The notes: generated by a model not told the origin, from the letters alone. Shown: positions 8,045 through 17,918, counted from the first letter of the stretch. The stretch: DNA of 64,000 nucleotides from Solibacillus merdavium (GCF_014836935.1 NZ_JACSPW010000011.1:1-64000); one strand, 5' to 3'. Numbers and translations are program-made.

Positions 8045-8299
8045 TCAACTGAATTGGCTTTGCCACTTTATATGGCCGACCCCATTATTTACAAGCGATT
8101 TCTCAGCTTTGTATAAACGGATGGCTGAAATATATTCACTTAAAGGCATTCCTACTTGTTCTTCAAAAACCTCCTCGTATTCCGGACATTTTATCGCAAC
8201 CAGTTCTTCTACCATTGCCATACATTTAGGATTTTCACTATGTTTTTCAACTAACAAAACAATTCTATCTATGATTTCTGCATTGCGTATTCTTATCAC
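8045..8299 (-). CDS. Small hypothetical protein between smpB and ssrA
   Basis: An 84-residue frame with a GTG start (8299) after GGGGGATATAACAG. The sequence is charged, with no signal or membrane segment. MPLSEYISAIRLYKAEKSLV recalls one helix pair of AraC-type DNA-binding domains, but too little is present for a domain. It could be a small conserved protein or a decayed fragment. The last residues (HIKWQSQFS) look unlike a domain end. I do not recognise it. Confidence 0.45.
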   Translation of the reverse strand: MIRIRNAEIIDRIVLLVEKHSENPKCMAMVEELVAIKCPEYEEVFEEQVGMPLSEYISAIRLYKAEKSLVNNGVGHIKWQSQFS

Positions 8300-8571
8300 C
8301 TGTTATATCCCCCTATTATTCTAGTACCTTTCCTAAAAATCACTTGTTCTACCTATAAAAATTCTCTATTTAATGTCCATTTTTAATTATTACCCACAAG
8401 TAAAATATTCAAAACCACTTTTTTCACACAAAAAAAGATATGTTAAAAGATTTTAAAACCTTCAACATACCTCTTAAAAAATCTTATACAAGCGACCTCA
8501 GCAAAAACCGGGCTGCTCCTATTCAATTTACTTATTAGGTAGTTACTCTTACTAAAAAAAAGAAATCCCGC
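8300..8571. other. Intergenic region downstream of smpB
   Basis: AT-rich. A weak inverted repeat, TATGTT (8430-8435) with AACATA about 20 bp on, might act as a loose terminator. No gene is seen. Confidence 0.35.
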
Positions 8572-9036
8572 TTACTGTTGGCGATCCTTGAAAGCACGCT
8601 CCATGTCGCGTTTTGCTTCCTTCTTCTTCATATCATGACGCTTATCGTAATCCTTCTTACCTTTTGCAAGACCGATTAGCAGCTTCGCATAGCCGTCCTT
8701 AATATACATTTTAAGTGGCACGATTGTATAGCCGTCACGTTTTACTGCACCGACTAACTCACTAATTTGCTTTTTATGTAAGAGCAGCTTGCGTTCACGT
8801 AATGGGTCATGGTTGAAGCGATTGCCTTGATCGAACGGAGAAATATGCATATTTTTAACCCATGCTTCGCCGCCCATCACACTAATATAAGCTTCCTTCA
8901 GCTGGACGCGGGCACCTCGTACAGATTTAATCTCTGTACCTGTCAGTACCATCCCTGCTTCAATCGTTTCTTCTATGAAGTAATCATGGCTTGCTTTTTT
9001 GTTTTGAGCCAAAACTTTACCTGTGCCTTTTGCCAT
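8572..9036 (-). CDS. smpB: SsrA-binding protein SmpB
   Basis: 154 residues from the ATG at 9036, preceded by GAGGTGTTAAAG; an upstream in-frame start at 9060 is unlikely. The OB-fold core is complete ([38 protein letters not shown]), and the basic tail [20 protein letters not shown] is the segment that inserts into the ribosomal A site. SmpB binds tmRNA and takes it to stalled ribosomes. It lies 77 bp after rnr, in the conserved rnr-smpB-ssrA order. The length is normal for the family. Confidence 0.98.
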   Translation of the reverse strand: MAKGTGKVLAQNKKASHDYFIEETIEAGMVLTGTEIKSVRGARVQLKEAYISVMGGEAWVKNMHISPFDQGNRFNHDPLRERKLLLHKKQISELVGAVKRDGYTIVPLKMYIKDGYAKLLIGLAKGKKDYDKRHDMKKKEAKRDMERAFKDRQQ

Positions 9037-9112
9037 CTCTTTAACACCTCTATTATCCACATAAGGGAGTGTGGCTATGATGCCGAAAATTGCATCATAG
9101 CTTCACACCTTA

Positions 9113-11521
9113 TTATTTCTTTTTACTTTTTTTCTTTTTTCCTTTAGCGATGCCCTCGAAAAACTTCGGCTTATCGCCCGCTTTGCCTTCTTTTCGGCGT
9201 CCACGTGGATCACGGTCAGACGTGCCTGAACGTTTTGCTTTTTCAGGACGTGCCTTGCTTCCCCCACGTGCTTTGCGGTCACGTTTTTCGCCTGTGCGCT
9301 CAGCATCCTTGCCACGGCCTTCTCTGCGACCTGCATGGATTACTTTTGATGTTGGGCGACGAGCTGGACGTGGACTGCTCACCATGTCGACAATTTCAAA
9401 GTCGACTGAAGATTCCTCAATCACAACATTCGCTACACGGATCTTCACTTCATCCCCAATACGGAATTGGCGACCCGTACGCTCACCGATCATTGACATT
9501 TGACGGTCATCAAAGCGGTAGTAATCGTCGGTCATATTCGAAATATGCACAAGTCCTTCTACTGTATTTTCAAGCTCCACGAAAATACCGAAGTTCGTAA
9601 TCGATGACACAATCCCTTCGAACTCTTCACCGATTTTGTCAGACATGAACTGTGCCTTCTTCAATGCATCTGTATCACGCTCTGCCTCTACTGCACGACG
9701 CTCACGGCTTGACGTATGTTCCGCAATTTCATCCATTACAGCACTCCACTGAACAACTGTTTCCTTCGACGTATCACCATTTACTAAATACGTACGAATT
9801 AAACGATGGACGATTAAATCCGGATAACGACGGATTGGTGATGTGAAATGCGTATAAAACTCTGTCGATAAACCGAAGTGACCTAAAGACTCCGCATAAT
9901 ACTTAGCCTGCTGCATCGAACGTAATAACATCGTTGAAATAACTGGCTCTTCTGGTAAGCCTTCAATCGATTTAATGACTTCCTGAAGTGCTTTTGGATG
10001 TACCGAGTTTCCTGTACCTTTTATCATAATACCAAAATTTGTCACGAACTCAAAGAAACGTTGTAATTTTTCTGGTTTCGGATCTTCGTGAATACGGTAA
10101 ATGAACGGCAGCTCCATCCAGTGGAAATGCTCGGCAATTGTTTCGTTTGCCGCAAGCATGAATTCTTCGATTAGACGCTCTGCTACTGTACGCTCGCGTA
10201 ATACGATGTCAGTCGGCCAGCCATCTTCATCAACTAATACTTTTGATTCCTTAAAGTCAAAGTCAATTGCACCGCGCCCCATACGTTTACTTCTAAGAAT
10301 TTGCGCTAAGTCAGCCATATCTCTAAACATCGGCACTAATTTTTCATAGCGCTCCATTAGCTCTGGATTTTCATCCGGATTTTCTAAAATATTATAAACG
10401 TCCGTATACGTCATACGCTCCGTCGTGTTAATGACACTTTGGAAAATTTCATGCTTTACAACATGACCTGCTCCATCAATCGTCATTTCACAAGATAATG
10501 TTAAACGGTCAACCTGTGGATTTAATGAACAAATCCCATTTGACAAACGGTGTGGAATCATCGGAATAACGCGGTCTGTTAAATAAACAGAAGTCGCACG
10601 TTCATAAGCTTCCTCATCTAGTACTGAACCCTGTGTGACATAGTAGCTAACATCGGCAATATGAACACCTAATTTATACGTACCATCATCATTTTTGACA
10701 ACTGTTACGGCATCATCCAAGTCTTTTGCGTCTGCACCGTCAATTGTTACGATGACTTCATTACGTAGGTCACGACGACCGACTAAATCCTGCTCCGTAA
10801 TTTCCTCCGGTACATCGATTGCTGCCTGAACAACCTCTTCAGGGAACTCTGGCGGAATATCATATTTATAAAGGATCGATAAAATGTCCACACCCGGATC
10901 ATTTTTATGACCTAAAATTTTCGTAACCATCCCTGTCGCTGATTTAGCTGCATCTGGCCAATGTGTCACTTCTACGACTACTTTATGTCCATCTACCGCG
11001 CCCAATGAATCTTCCTTCGCGATGAAAATATCCATATTCAGCTTTTTATCATCTGTAATAACAAAGCCAAAGCCACGATTTGCCTGGTACGTACCTACAA
11101 ATGAAGTTTTACTGCGTTCAACGATTTTAACAACCGTACCTTCACGGCGGTCACCTGATTGTTCCTTTAATACACGGACCAATACAGTATCCTCATTTAG
11201 CGCCCCGTTTACTTCATGTGCTGGGATGAAAATATCATCCATGCCCTGTTCTTCCGGTGCAACGAAGCCAAAGCCTTTTGCATTCCCGATAAAGCGGCCG
11301 CGCAGTAAGTTCATGCGCTCCGGTAAACCATAACGATTCGAACGGGAGCGGACAATTAGTCCTTGTGCTTCCATTTTTACGAGTGTTTTAACTAATTCAC
11401 GGAAATCATCCGCTTCTACCAATTCAAGCATATCTTCAATTTCCGAAACGGTCATTGGTTTGTAGCCATCGTCCTTCATCATATCGAGGACGCGCTGTTG
11501 TAATTCATTTTGTTGTGTCAT
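9113..11521 (-). CDS. rnr: Ribonuclease R
   Basis: 802 residues. In order: an N-terminal winged helix (residues 1-65), two cold-shock domains ([16 protein letters not shown] and [12 protein letters not shown]), the RNB catalytic domain with the metal-binding [11 protein letters not shown], an S1 domain ([18 protein letters not shown]), and a Lys/Arg-rich tail of about 90 residues ending in GKKKKSKKK. RNase R is a 3'-5' processive exonuclease that degrades structured RNA and works with tmRNA-SmpB in clearing defective messages. The tail is long but of the usual composition for Bacilli. The ATG follows GGAGGGAAATA. Confidence 0.98.
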   Translation of the reverse strand: MTQQNELQQRVLDMMKDDGYKPMTVSEIEDMLELVEADDFRELVKTLVKMEAQGLIVRSRSNRYGLPERMNLLRGRFIGNAKGFGFVAPEEQGMDDIFIPAHEVNGALNEDTVLVRVLKEQSGDRREGTVVKIVERSKTSFVGTYQANRGFGFVITDDKKLNMDIFIAKEDSLGAVDGHKVVVEVTHWPDAAKSATGMVTKILGHKNDPGVDILSILYKYDIPPEFPEEVVQAAIDVPEEITEQDLVGRRDLRNEVIVTIDGADAKDLDDAVTVVKNDDGTYKLGVHIADVSYYVTQGSVLDEEAYERATSVYLTDRVIPMIPHRLSNGICSLNPQVDRLTLSCEMTIDGAGHVVKHEIFQSVINTTERMTYTDVYNILENPDENPELMERYEKLVPMFRDMADLAQILRSKRMGRGAIDFDFKESKVLVDEDGWPTDIVLRERTVAERLIEEFMLAANETIAEHFHWMELPFIYRIHEDPKPEKLQRFFEFVTNFGIMIKGTGNSVHPKALQEVIKSIEGLPEEPVISTMLLRSMQQAKYYAESLGHFGLSTEFYTHFTSPIRRYPDLIVHRLIRTYLVNGDTSKETVVQWSAVMDEIAEHTSSRERRAVEAERDTDALKKAQFMSDKIGEEFEGIVSSITNFGIFVELENTVEGLVHISNMTDDYYRFDDRQMSMIGERTGRQFRIGDEVKIRVANVVIEESSVDFEIVDMVSSPRPARRPTSKVIHAGRREGRGKDAERTGEKRDRKARGGSKARPEKAKRSGTSDRDPRGRRKEGKAGDKPKFFEGIAKGKKKKSKKK

Positions 11522-11599
11522 GTATTATTTCCCTCCTTTGAACAGAAAATAAAGTTCAAGTTTACCTATAAAAAGTTTATAAAGGTCTTTCCTTAATAA

Positions 11600-11704
11600 C
11601 CGTTGATTTTCGTTACGGTTACGCTTTCCGCGGGCACGGCCTGAGCCTGTAGTCTCAGGCGCGCGCTGTTCCCGCTGGAGTCGAACCTCCACTACAATCA
11701 ACTA
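11600..11704 (+). repeat. Dispersed GTTGATT...AATCAAC intergenic repeat, complete copy
   Basis: A GC-rich 105-bp block with inverted ends GTTGATT and AATCAAC contains ACGCTTTCCGCGGGCACGG, paired GCCTGAG/CTCAGGC arms and CCGCTGGAGTCGAA. Related copies are at 29358-29445, 33207-33367 and 54371-54430. It lies between rnr and est. Similar blocks are widespread between Bacillaceae genes. Confidence 0.8.
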
Positions 11705-11765
11705 CTGTACGGTTAAACATACTTTTCTTCTTTATAAATAAATTGAACAAAATTATTTCACATCA

Positions 11766-12512
11766 TTAGACTGTCCAATCTAACGAATTTAAAAACGTGA
11801 GAACTTCTTCATGAAGCTTGTCTTTTTCTTTATCGAGTGTAATGACATGTCCTGATTCTTCATACCAGCTGATGGTTTTGTCGATGGATTCGACGGTTTC
11901 AAAGATGATATTGGCGGAATCGGGGTTGATGACTTGGTCGTTGCGCGATTGGATTACTAAAATCGGCGCATACAAATGGTCAATCGATTGTCGTACATCG
12001 TAGATAAGCTGCTGCAGTTCAGGTAATGAAGCCATGCCCTGCTCTTTAATTGCTTCAATCTCTAATTCAATTTCCTGTTCACTTTTACCTTGTTTTTTTT
12101 TGTATTGTTTTGCATAGTCAAGTACGCCTTCAAACATAATGTCTGTCGTGCGCATCGTCATCGGTGAGCACATTGTGACTACACCTTTCACCGGATGACT
12201 TGTCGCAAGCTTTAACGAAAAAACGCCACCGAGCGATAGTCCTGCAACGGCGATTTCCTCATAGCCTGCTTCCTTTAATGTAGTATACCCACTTTTTACG
12301 TCTTCCCACCATTCATCGGGATTGGAGACGATTAACTCTTCCGGTGGTACACCATGGCCTTTATAATGCGGTGCAAGCGATGTATAGCCTTGCTTTTCCA
12401 AAAAGCGGCCAAGCATCCTCACATCTGCTGAACTGCCTGTAAATCCATGTAATAATAATACCGCCCTTTTACCTGCCTGAAAGAAGAACGGTGAAGACAT
12501 AGCTGTTTTCAT
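11766..12512 (-). CDS. est: Carboxylesterase, Est30/YvaK type
   Basis: 248 residues from ATG 12512, which has AGGAG at the right distance; further ATGs upstream are poorly placed. It is an alpha/beta hydrolase with the oxyanion-hole HGFTG, nucleophile motif GLSLGG, acid in SRNDQV and His in SGHVITLD. The cap-region architecture and length match the Geobacillus stearothermophilus Est30 group, which hydrolyses short-chain esters. It keeps the secG-est-rnr order, except that the fibre module has been inserted between est and secG. Confidence 0.92.
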   Translation of the reverse strand: MKTAMSSPFFFQAGKRAVLLLHGFTGSSADVRMLGRFLEKQGYTSLAPHYKGHGVPPEELIVSNPDEWWEDVKSGYTTLKEAGYEEIAVAGLSLGGVFSLKLATSHPVKGVVTMCSPMTMRTTDIMFEGVLDYAKQYKKKQGKSEQEIELEIEAIKEQGMASLPELQQLIYDVRQSIDHLYAPILVIQSRNDQVINPDSANIIFETVESIDKTISWYEESGHVITLDKEKDKLHEEVLTFLNSLDWTV

Positions 12513-12630
12513 GCTCATGGCTCCTATCTTATTCAAGATATGAAAAATACGATCCGTACACACCTACGAATCGATCATTTTGATGAATAACTTTCCATTT
12601 CTTCTATTATACTGTGTTTTGCCCCGTACT

Positions 12631-12678
12631 AAAAGAAAAAGCCCAACCTTGCAATAAATGCGAGGTTAGGCGTTTAAT
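12631..12678. repeat. 48-bp terminator direct repeat, left copy
   Basis: This differs from the copy at 17633-17680 at only three of 48 positions. The hairpin arms GCCCAACCTTGC and GCGAGGTTAGGC flank AATAAAT, giving a bidirectional terminator. It serves the operon ending at 12694 and bounds the TasA-type module. Confidence 0.9.
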
Positions 12679-12693
12679 AAAATCCGTATAAGA

Positions 12694-13362
12694 TTATTGA
12701 ACAAATCTTAGCCTTCTGTAATAAATAATGATGATTAAGACAATCCCAGCTACTCCAAGAGCACCACCAATTAACATGAAATTAACTAAATTTGTTGTGC
12801 TGTCAGGTAAACGTGGACCTCCTGACATAGGACTTCCTGAACTATCTATCTTCCCTACCATCACTTCCTGAACAGTCTCTGTCTCACTGTCATTTCCTTC
12901 TGCTGTAAAAATGAAATCGAATGAGGCATGAAGTCCTTGGAATTCATTACCCAAGTGCTCTGGAAAACGAATCGTTACATCCAAATTTTCCTCGTTGCCC
13001 GTTGCCAGTTTTCTTATAGGCAACGATTTAAAGTCAGCTAATTTGTCTTGATACAATTCTTCGTCTGCAGCTTTTATTTCGAGTAGCAGTTCATTAAACA
13101 GCATTTCATCTCCACTATTTTGTATCTGCATGAGATAGTCAAAGTCTTTACTTCCAATGTTTTTGACTGTAATTGTCCTAGGCGCCCAATCACCAGGCTT
13201 CATATTCGTAATATCAAATAAGGTTTCCTCTGGTGAAAGGCTGATATTTATTTCATTATTTTCCGCAGTGCTTTCATCATCTGCAAACGCACTTGTTACG
13301 GAAAATAACGACATACAACCTAACAGCAAAAGCAGCGGTAAAATTTGAAACAGTTTTTTCAT
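12694..13362 (-). CDS. Secreted TasA/CalY-like domain protein with C-terminal membrane anchor
   Basis: 222 residues from ATG 13362 (GGAGG five bases upstream). A signal peptide (MKKLFQILPLLLLLG to SAFADD) precedes a domain with LFDITNMKPGDWAPRTITVK, the KPGDW motif shared with CalY/TasA-type proteins. LPDSTTN then leads into a 22-residue hydrophobic stretch and RRLR, resembling a sortase LPDTA-type sorting signal or a plain membrane anchor. It is last in the operon and could tether or nucleate fibres at the envelope, a role like that of TapA. That role is inference. Confidence 0.75.
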   Translation of the reverse strand: MKKLFQILPLLLLLGCMSLFSVTSAFADDESTAENNEINISLSPEETLFDITNMKPGDWAPRTITVKNIGSKDFDYLMQIQNSGDEMLFNELLLEIKAADEELYQDKLADFKSLPIRKLATGNEENLDVTIRFPEHLGNEFQGLHASFDFIFTAEGNDSETETVQEVMVGKIDSSGSPMSGGPRLPDSTTNLVNFMLIGGALGVAGIVLIIIIYYRRLRFVQ

Positions 13363-13389
13363 ATAATCCTCCATATCCGTGCAATCGAT

Positions 13390-14004
13390 TCAAGATGTGC
13401 TTTTCCCACTATCCTCTGTAATTACTTCCGCTTGTTTTCTCTGAGGGATTTCAATTAAAGCTAATGCTTTCCAAAGTGTAAATACTGAGTATAAAAGCAA
13501 TAGGATGCCTGGTATAATCAATAAAAATGCACCATTTTTCGATGAAGCAAAGTTATTAAAATACCCAACGTACGGCAATGTGAAGCCTGTGTATTGTGCC
13601 ACCACATTTTCAGCCATTACTGGATTCATATCCTCTGACTGGTTGTTATCACCCTTTGTCCGGTAAAGAACAGAATCCCCATTTGAAACCACCTCTGTAA
13701 TGCGGTGAGTAACTAAAAAACCTTCTGCTTCCTGGTACGTGATAACATCCCCTGCCTTATAGCTCGTTTTATCCTCTGCAGTTTTGACAGCGATAATAGA
13801 GCCTGTTTGAATTCCTGGTTCCATCGATCCCGAAAGAACGGTTTTTAATTGATACCCGAAAAATTGAGGTTCTCCGCCCGACACTTTTGAAATAACTACG
13901 ATGAAAGCGACGCTAATGAGAAGCGTCATTAAAATACCTGTAACAATATTATTGATCCATTTCATAATTTTGCTATTCTTTGATTTATTTCTTATACTTC
14001 TCAT
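13390..14004 (-). CDS. sipW: Type I signal peptidase, SipW (ER-type)
   Basis: 204 residues from ATG 14004; an in-frame GTG three codons upstream is possible. There is an N-terminal membrane helix, catalytic Ser in LSGSMEPGI, then VTHRITEV, in which His replaces the usual catalytic Lys, the hallmark of ER-type SipW. A second hydrophobic segment lies near the C-terminus. SipW removes the special signal peptides of TasA/CalY family proteins, and two or three such substrates are its neighbours. The spacing of 27 bp to the next gene indicates an operon. Confidence 0.92.
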   Translation of the reverse strand: MRSIRNKSKNSKIMKWINNIVTGILMTLLISVAFIVVISKVSGGEPQFFGYQLKTVLSGSMEPGIQTGSIIAVKTAEDKTSYKAGDVITYQEAEGFLVTHRITEVVSNGDSVLYRTKGDNNQSEDMNPVMAENVVAQYTGFTLPYVGYFNNFASSKNGAFLLIIPGILLLLYSVFTLWKALALIEIPQRKQAEVITEDSGKSTS

Positions 14005-14048
14005 TCGTACCACCCTTTGTTATTAGTATTTTCTTTCAAAACGAAGAT

Positions 14049-15020
14049 TTATGGCTGCAGTAGTGGCGAACCCTCGCTAGCTTCTTTAGTAGTTTCAGGG
14101 CTCCTAACCGGTTGAGTTGGACCTTCATTGTTCGATTTTTGTCCCATGTTCTCCTTGCTCTCACCTGAACCTTCTTTAGTTCCGGAATCTTTCTTCGCTT
14201 CTTTTTCCACAGGAGTTAATTCCTTTTGGTTTGGGGCTTCTGCCTTTTCTTTGTCACTAGCTGGAGCTTCCGCCTCTTCTGAAGCTTTTTCTTCGTCATT
14301 GGCTGGAGCATCTACATCTTCTGGTGCTTTGTCTTTTTCAGCTTCTTTTTCATCCTTCTCCGGATCTTTCTTGTCAGCTTCTTTGTCACTAGCTGGTGCT
14401 TCTACATCTTCTGGTGCTTTATCTTTATCTTTATTTTTATCTTTATCTTTATCTTTTTCTTCATCTTTCTTTACAGCTTCATTTTTATCTTCTTTTTTAC
14501 AATCGACTTTGTCATTCGAAACAGGGACCACTTCTGTTACAGGCTCTGAAACGGATACTTCCGATACCGGTACTTGCAATACTGGTGCATCTGTTTTCTT
14601 ACATGCTAAATCACTTGAATTACCTGCATCTATAGCTCCAAGTCCAGGAGCACCCACCACGATTACACAGTCCATTTCATTCTCTGAACTTGTTATAGCA
14701 ACCGTTGCTGTTTCTTCCTGTGGAGGATTTGCCTTTTCTTCCTGAGAAGTATTTGCTGTTTGCTCAGTGCTAGGCTCGGATTCCTCACCCGGCACCGTCT
14801 CAACCAAGTCTTCCACCCCACAGGCTGGAGCTACTGGCACTTCCCATATACCTGCCGTGATGGTATCGCTAATGACAGACTGACTGCTGAGATAGGCGGA
14901 TGTATCGGATGACAAATAATTGACTCCAAAAATAGCTAAATATCCAATAAGGGTTATTTTTAAATATAGAATCAGATTGTACTTCTTTTTCTTATATCTG
15001 CCTCGAGGTCTGGGGTTCAA
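14049..15020 (-). CDS. SipW-dependent, low-complexity Asp/Glu/Lys-rich surface protein
   Basis: 323 residues. A basic N-terminus and one hydrophobic helix lead to SDTSAYLSS...TITAGIW, the form of SipW-dependent signal regions. Residues 70-160 are Thr/Glu/Pro-rich with a few Cys. Residues 190-300 are a disordered tract built on repeated DKDKDKNKDK, KAPEDV and EAPASDKE units. The repeats may vary in number between strains. It is likely an extracellular matrix or spacer protein in the TasA operon, similar in position to TapA, although I cannot show homology. The opposite-strand open frames here are shadows of the repeats. Confidence 0.7.
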   Translation of the reverse strand: MNPRPRGRYKKKKYNLILYLKITLIGYLAIFGVNYLSSDTSAYLSSQSVISDTITAGIWEVPVAPACGVEDLVETVPGEESEPSTEQTANTSQEEKANPPQEETATVAITSSENEMDCVIVVGAPGLGAIDAGNSSDLACKKTDAPVLQVPVSEVSVSEPVTEVVPVSNDKVDCKKEDKNEAVKKDEEKDKDKDKNKDKDKAPEDVEAPASDKEADKKDPEKDEKEAEKDKAPEDVDAPANDEEKASEEAEAPASDKEKAEAPNQKELTPVEKEAKKDSGTKEGSGESKENMGQKSNNEGPTQPVRSPETTKEASEGSPLLQP

Positions 15021-15179
15021 TCCAATACCGCCTTTCTAATTTCGTTAATTGGAGTTTCCTTAAATATATTCCTCAAAACACAAAAGCAATTTATACGCTG
15101 AGAAATATATATAAGGAAGAGTTCCGACAGATTTTACATAAAATAAGGGAGGAGAAGGGCTCTCCTCCCTAAAGAAATA

Positions 15180-15788
15180 TTATTTTGCTACGCCCTTACC
15201 TTGTTTTGCCTCAAACTTCCAAGTTAATTGTAAAGAATCGCCTTGGAATTCATTTTGATCTGCGTTATTTTCTACAAATTCAAATTGAACCCCTAGAGTA
15301 TCAGAATCTCCTGCTTTCAATCCACCACGTTCTTCAAAATATGGAATAAAGATTTTATTAGCAACAGCATCTGGTGTCATTCCCTTTAATTCTGCAAGAG
15401 TAGTATTGTAAATTACATTGTCTAACCAAATGCCACTAGCATTTTTATCTGGGTTCCACATGAAATTAACACGAATATGTTGCCCAAAATCTTCCACATT
15501 ATCGCCATTTGCATCTGTTACCACATAATCTGTATCAAGCAACACTTTTGCAATGTCAAGTGAACCGTCATTTTTTAATGTAAATGATCTATTCATCCAG
15601 TCTCCAGGCTTAATATTATCTACATTGATAATTTCCGTAGGGTTAAGCGCTAAATCCAATGTACCTGCCTTGAATGTATTTGTGCTTGTTTCTGTATCAC
15701 TGAAATATGCATAAGTTCCCCCGCCGATCATACTTACAGCTAGTGCTCCCGTTGCGATTCCCATTGCTAGTTTCTTTTTGATACTCAT
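15180..15788 (-). CDS. TasA/CalY (camelysin) family fibre protein
   Basis: 202 residues from ATG 15788, with GGAGG eight bases upstream. The signal region (MSIKKKLAMGIATGALAVSM) ends in GGGTYAYFSDTETSTNTF, the conserved SipW-type cleavage region. KPGDWMNRSFTLKNDGSLDI and VQFEFVENNADQN follow. CalY/TasA proteins assemble into extracellular fibres in the biofilm matrix. It is first in a minus-strand operon with a SipW peptidase. The gap to the next gene is 159 bp, so it may also be made as its own abundant transcript. Confidence 0.92.
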   Translation of the reverse strand: MSIKKKLAMGIATGALAVSMIGGGTYAYFSDTETSTNTFKAGTLDLALNPTEIINVDNIKPGDWMNRSFTLKNDGSLDIAKVLLDTDYVVTDANGDNVEDFGQHIRVNFMWNPDKNASGIWLDNVIYNTTLAELKGMTPDAVANKIFIPYFEERGGLKAGDSDTLGVQFEFVENNADQNEFQGDSLQLTWKFEAKQGKGVAK

Positions 15789-16928
15789 TTTAAATTCCTC
15801 CAAATAGTTTTTTAGTTTTTTTTTGCTCTTCCCTGGATCGTATAGAAAGTCATCTTTCTCGACGTTGGGTACGAGTTTCCTACACTTTGATAAAACATTA
15901 TTTGATACCTTGCGCCAAATTCATAGTAAGGCAATTAAAAGCTAATGTCCTCCCCCTTTGCACTTCACTTTTCGACTATGAATGTGGAACTAGATTTAGT
16001 ATAGACCGCCCCATAAATTTCCTCTCACCTCTAATGGGTGATTTTTAGCACTTTGGCATTCTACTTTCGAACTTACCCAACGGTATACTTTAGTGTTATC
16101 CGATATACTACTAATTGGTTAAACAGCATCTATAAATACTGATGTACCACCGTTTTATCTTTGTCCCATGAATACATCGGCTTCGATTTTTTCCCACATT
16201 GTTAATCATTGGAATTAAAATTGGTAAATACGACTATAATCAATTGACTTATTTTGATTTCCACTTTACATTAATAAGAAGTATTTTGTTTTACCTCCCC
16301 TATGGTTATTAGCTTCCAGAGGCGACCCTCACAATTCCTTTTGTTCTATTCTTAAATAAGATGCCTATTACTTATTTAGTGACGTGTTGCATTTAAACTA
16401 TATAATCGTATTTAGAAAATATTGTCGTATCTATTAATGGTGCTAATCATTCGTAGCAGAATTTTTTAACTACCCTATGAACAACTAATGGTTCCAATGG
16501 CTTTTAAACTACTGCTCAGTCATCAAAAGTGGTAGATTATGCTCTTACTTCCAACATAAATAGATATAAAACGACGAGATAAGCAAAAAGATTACAAAGA
16601 AAGTGCTTAAGGTTAAATATATAATGACAAAAAATTCCAAGGATAACTAAGTATAATGAATTAGAGTTTTTAATTTTCGAATATCATATTTCCGAAGTAA
16701 ATTCCACAGTAAATAGACCGAAAATTCCATCATCTAGTTCTTCAATCTTATTCAAAAATACACATACTACTTATTAACAGAACAAAGTTTTACATTAGGA
16801 GACTATGAAATACATCCTCAAACTGGGCACCTTGGATGTATGGAGTCAGTGGTGCAACCGGCCTCACTTCATTTGAAAGTCATTTCTTAGTAGCACTCTT
16901 TTTATATGAGTGGGGGGGCAATTTATTA
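15789..16928. other. Long divergent regulatory region between calY/tasA-like and luxR-like genes
   Basis: About 1.1 kb without a credible gene. Near 15840-15860 an AGAAAG/CTTTCT hairpin lies in the calY-side leader. On the luxR side there is a stem of ATACATCC (16810-16817) with GGATGTAT (16834-16841), extended by GACT/AGTC. A CACTC/GAGTG hairpin (16894-16912) abuts the G-run that forms the ribosome site. Such length and structure suggest several regulators. I could not assign a known riboswitch. Confidence 0.5.
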
Positions 16929-17582
16929 ATGAAAATTTTATTGGTGAATGATCAAGCAATCATTCGCAGAGGATTAATTTCCATTCTATCAACTGATGAT
17001 AAACTAGAAATCATCGAAGAAGCGGGCAATACACAAGAAGCACTTGATATGCTTCAAAAAGAAATGCCGGATTTGGCAATTATTGATTTTCAGATAGGAG
17101 ATGAATGTGGATTAAAATTGATTAATGAAGCGAGGAAATTAGGGTGCAAGTGCAAATTTGCGGTTCTTACCTTTTTAAAAGATATTGAATCATTTCAACG
17201 TGCAATGGCAATGGATGTGGTTGGATATATTTCTCTTAATTCACATCCAGAAGAACTCATTTATGCCATTCAACTAATTCAAAAGGGTAGAAAATATTAT
17301 GACCCAGATTTAATCGATATGCTCGTACAAACACAAAAGGAGTCACCAATAGATGACAGCCGTCTAGCGCTCCTTACATCTAAGGAAAAAGAGGTATTAG
17401 AAAAGTTAGGAATGGGTTTTTCGAATAAACAAATAGCTCGTAGTCTTTATATATCAGAAAATACCGTGAAAAAGCATGTAAGCCAGGTGTTATCAAAATT
17501 GGAGCTTGGTGATCGTACGCAAGTTGCGCTTTTTGCGAATGAAACAGGGTTGGTTCAATTTAAGCATGATGTAGTGGTTTAA
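16929..17582 (+). CDS. NarL/LuxR-family response regulator
   Basis: 217 residues from ATG 16929; the longer frame starting at 16836 overlaps leader hairpins. The receiver domain (residues 1-120) has the phospho-acceptor Asp in LAIIDFQIG and the conserved Lys in LTFLKD, but the first acidic pair is N-D (VNDQAI) rather than D-D. The C-terminal LuxR helix-turn-helix is complete (LTSKEKEVLEKLGMGFSNKQ, ISENTVKKHVSQVLSKLEL). There is no histidine kinase nearby. It is divergent from the fibre operon inside the same terminator-bounded module, so it probably regulates that operon. Confidence 0.85.
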   Translation: MKILLVNDQAIIRRGLISILSTDDKLEIIEEAGNTQEALDMLQKEMPDLAIIDFQIGDECGLKLINEARKLGCKCKFAVLTFLKDIESFQRAMAMDVVGYISLNSHPEELIYAIQLIQKGRKYYDPDLIDMLVQTQKESPIDDSRLALLTSKEKEVLEKLGMGFSNKQIARSLYISENTVKKHVSQVLSKLELGDRTQVALFANETGLVQFKHDVVV

Positions 17583-17632
17583 TAACATAGTGCCATTGAA
17601 TAATATTCCATTTTGAAAAAAACTGGTGAACA

Positions 17633-17680
17633 AAAAGAAAAAGCCTAACCTCGCAATAAATGCAAGGTTAGGCGTTTAAT
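17633..17680. repeat. 48-bp terminator direct repeat, right copy
   Basis: Arms GCCTAACCTCGC and GCAAGGTTAGGC flank AATAAAT. Identity to the left copy (12631-12678) is 45 of 48. It sits between the convergent ends of the luxR-like gene and secG and can serve both. Confidence 0.9.
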
Positions 17681-17690
17681 TTTCGTTCAA

Positions 17691-17918
17691 TTAGAGTTTC
17701 GTAATAGCTAAAGCTAACACGAAGAATGCAACAGAAAGAACGATTGTTGTGCGGTGTAATACTAGATCCATCCCGCGAGCTTTCTGTTTACCGAATAGTT
17801 GCTCAGCTCCACCAGAGATGGCACCTGATAAACCAGCGCTTTTACCTGATTGTAATAACACGACAACGATTAAGGCTAAAGCTACGATCAGAAGTAATAC
17901 TGTAAATAACGTATGCAT
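17691..17918 (-). CDS. secG: SecG subunit of the SecYEG translocon
   Basis: 75 residues from ATG 17918, with GGAGG eight bases upstream. There are two membrane helices ([20 protein letters not shown] and the C-terminal [17 protein letters not shown]) around the conserved cytoplasmic loop with [20 protein letters not shown]. SecG assists the SecYE channel in exporting unfolded preproteins. Length matches Bacillus SecG. In related genomes it lies directly upstream of est and rnr. Confidence 0.97.
   Translation of the reverse strand: MHTLFTVLLLIVALALIVVVLLQSGKSAGLSGAISGGAEQLFGKQKARGMDLVLHRTTIVLSVAFFVLALAITKL

Noticed and set aside
9090-9503. Plus-strand open frames opposite the rnr tail
   Set aside because: They mirror the Lys/Arg-rich tail of RNase R and have no start signals.
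14128-14745. 205-codon plus-strand open frame rich in Ser, Leu and Phe
   Set aside because: It is antisense to the Asp/Glu/Lys repeat tract; lack of stops follows from the repetitive codons.
15830-15960. Riboswitch (c-di-GMP type) upstream of the calY-like gene
   Set aside because: Some short stems are present, but the conserved GEMM-I and GEMM-II core sequences could not be found.
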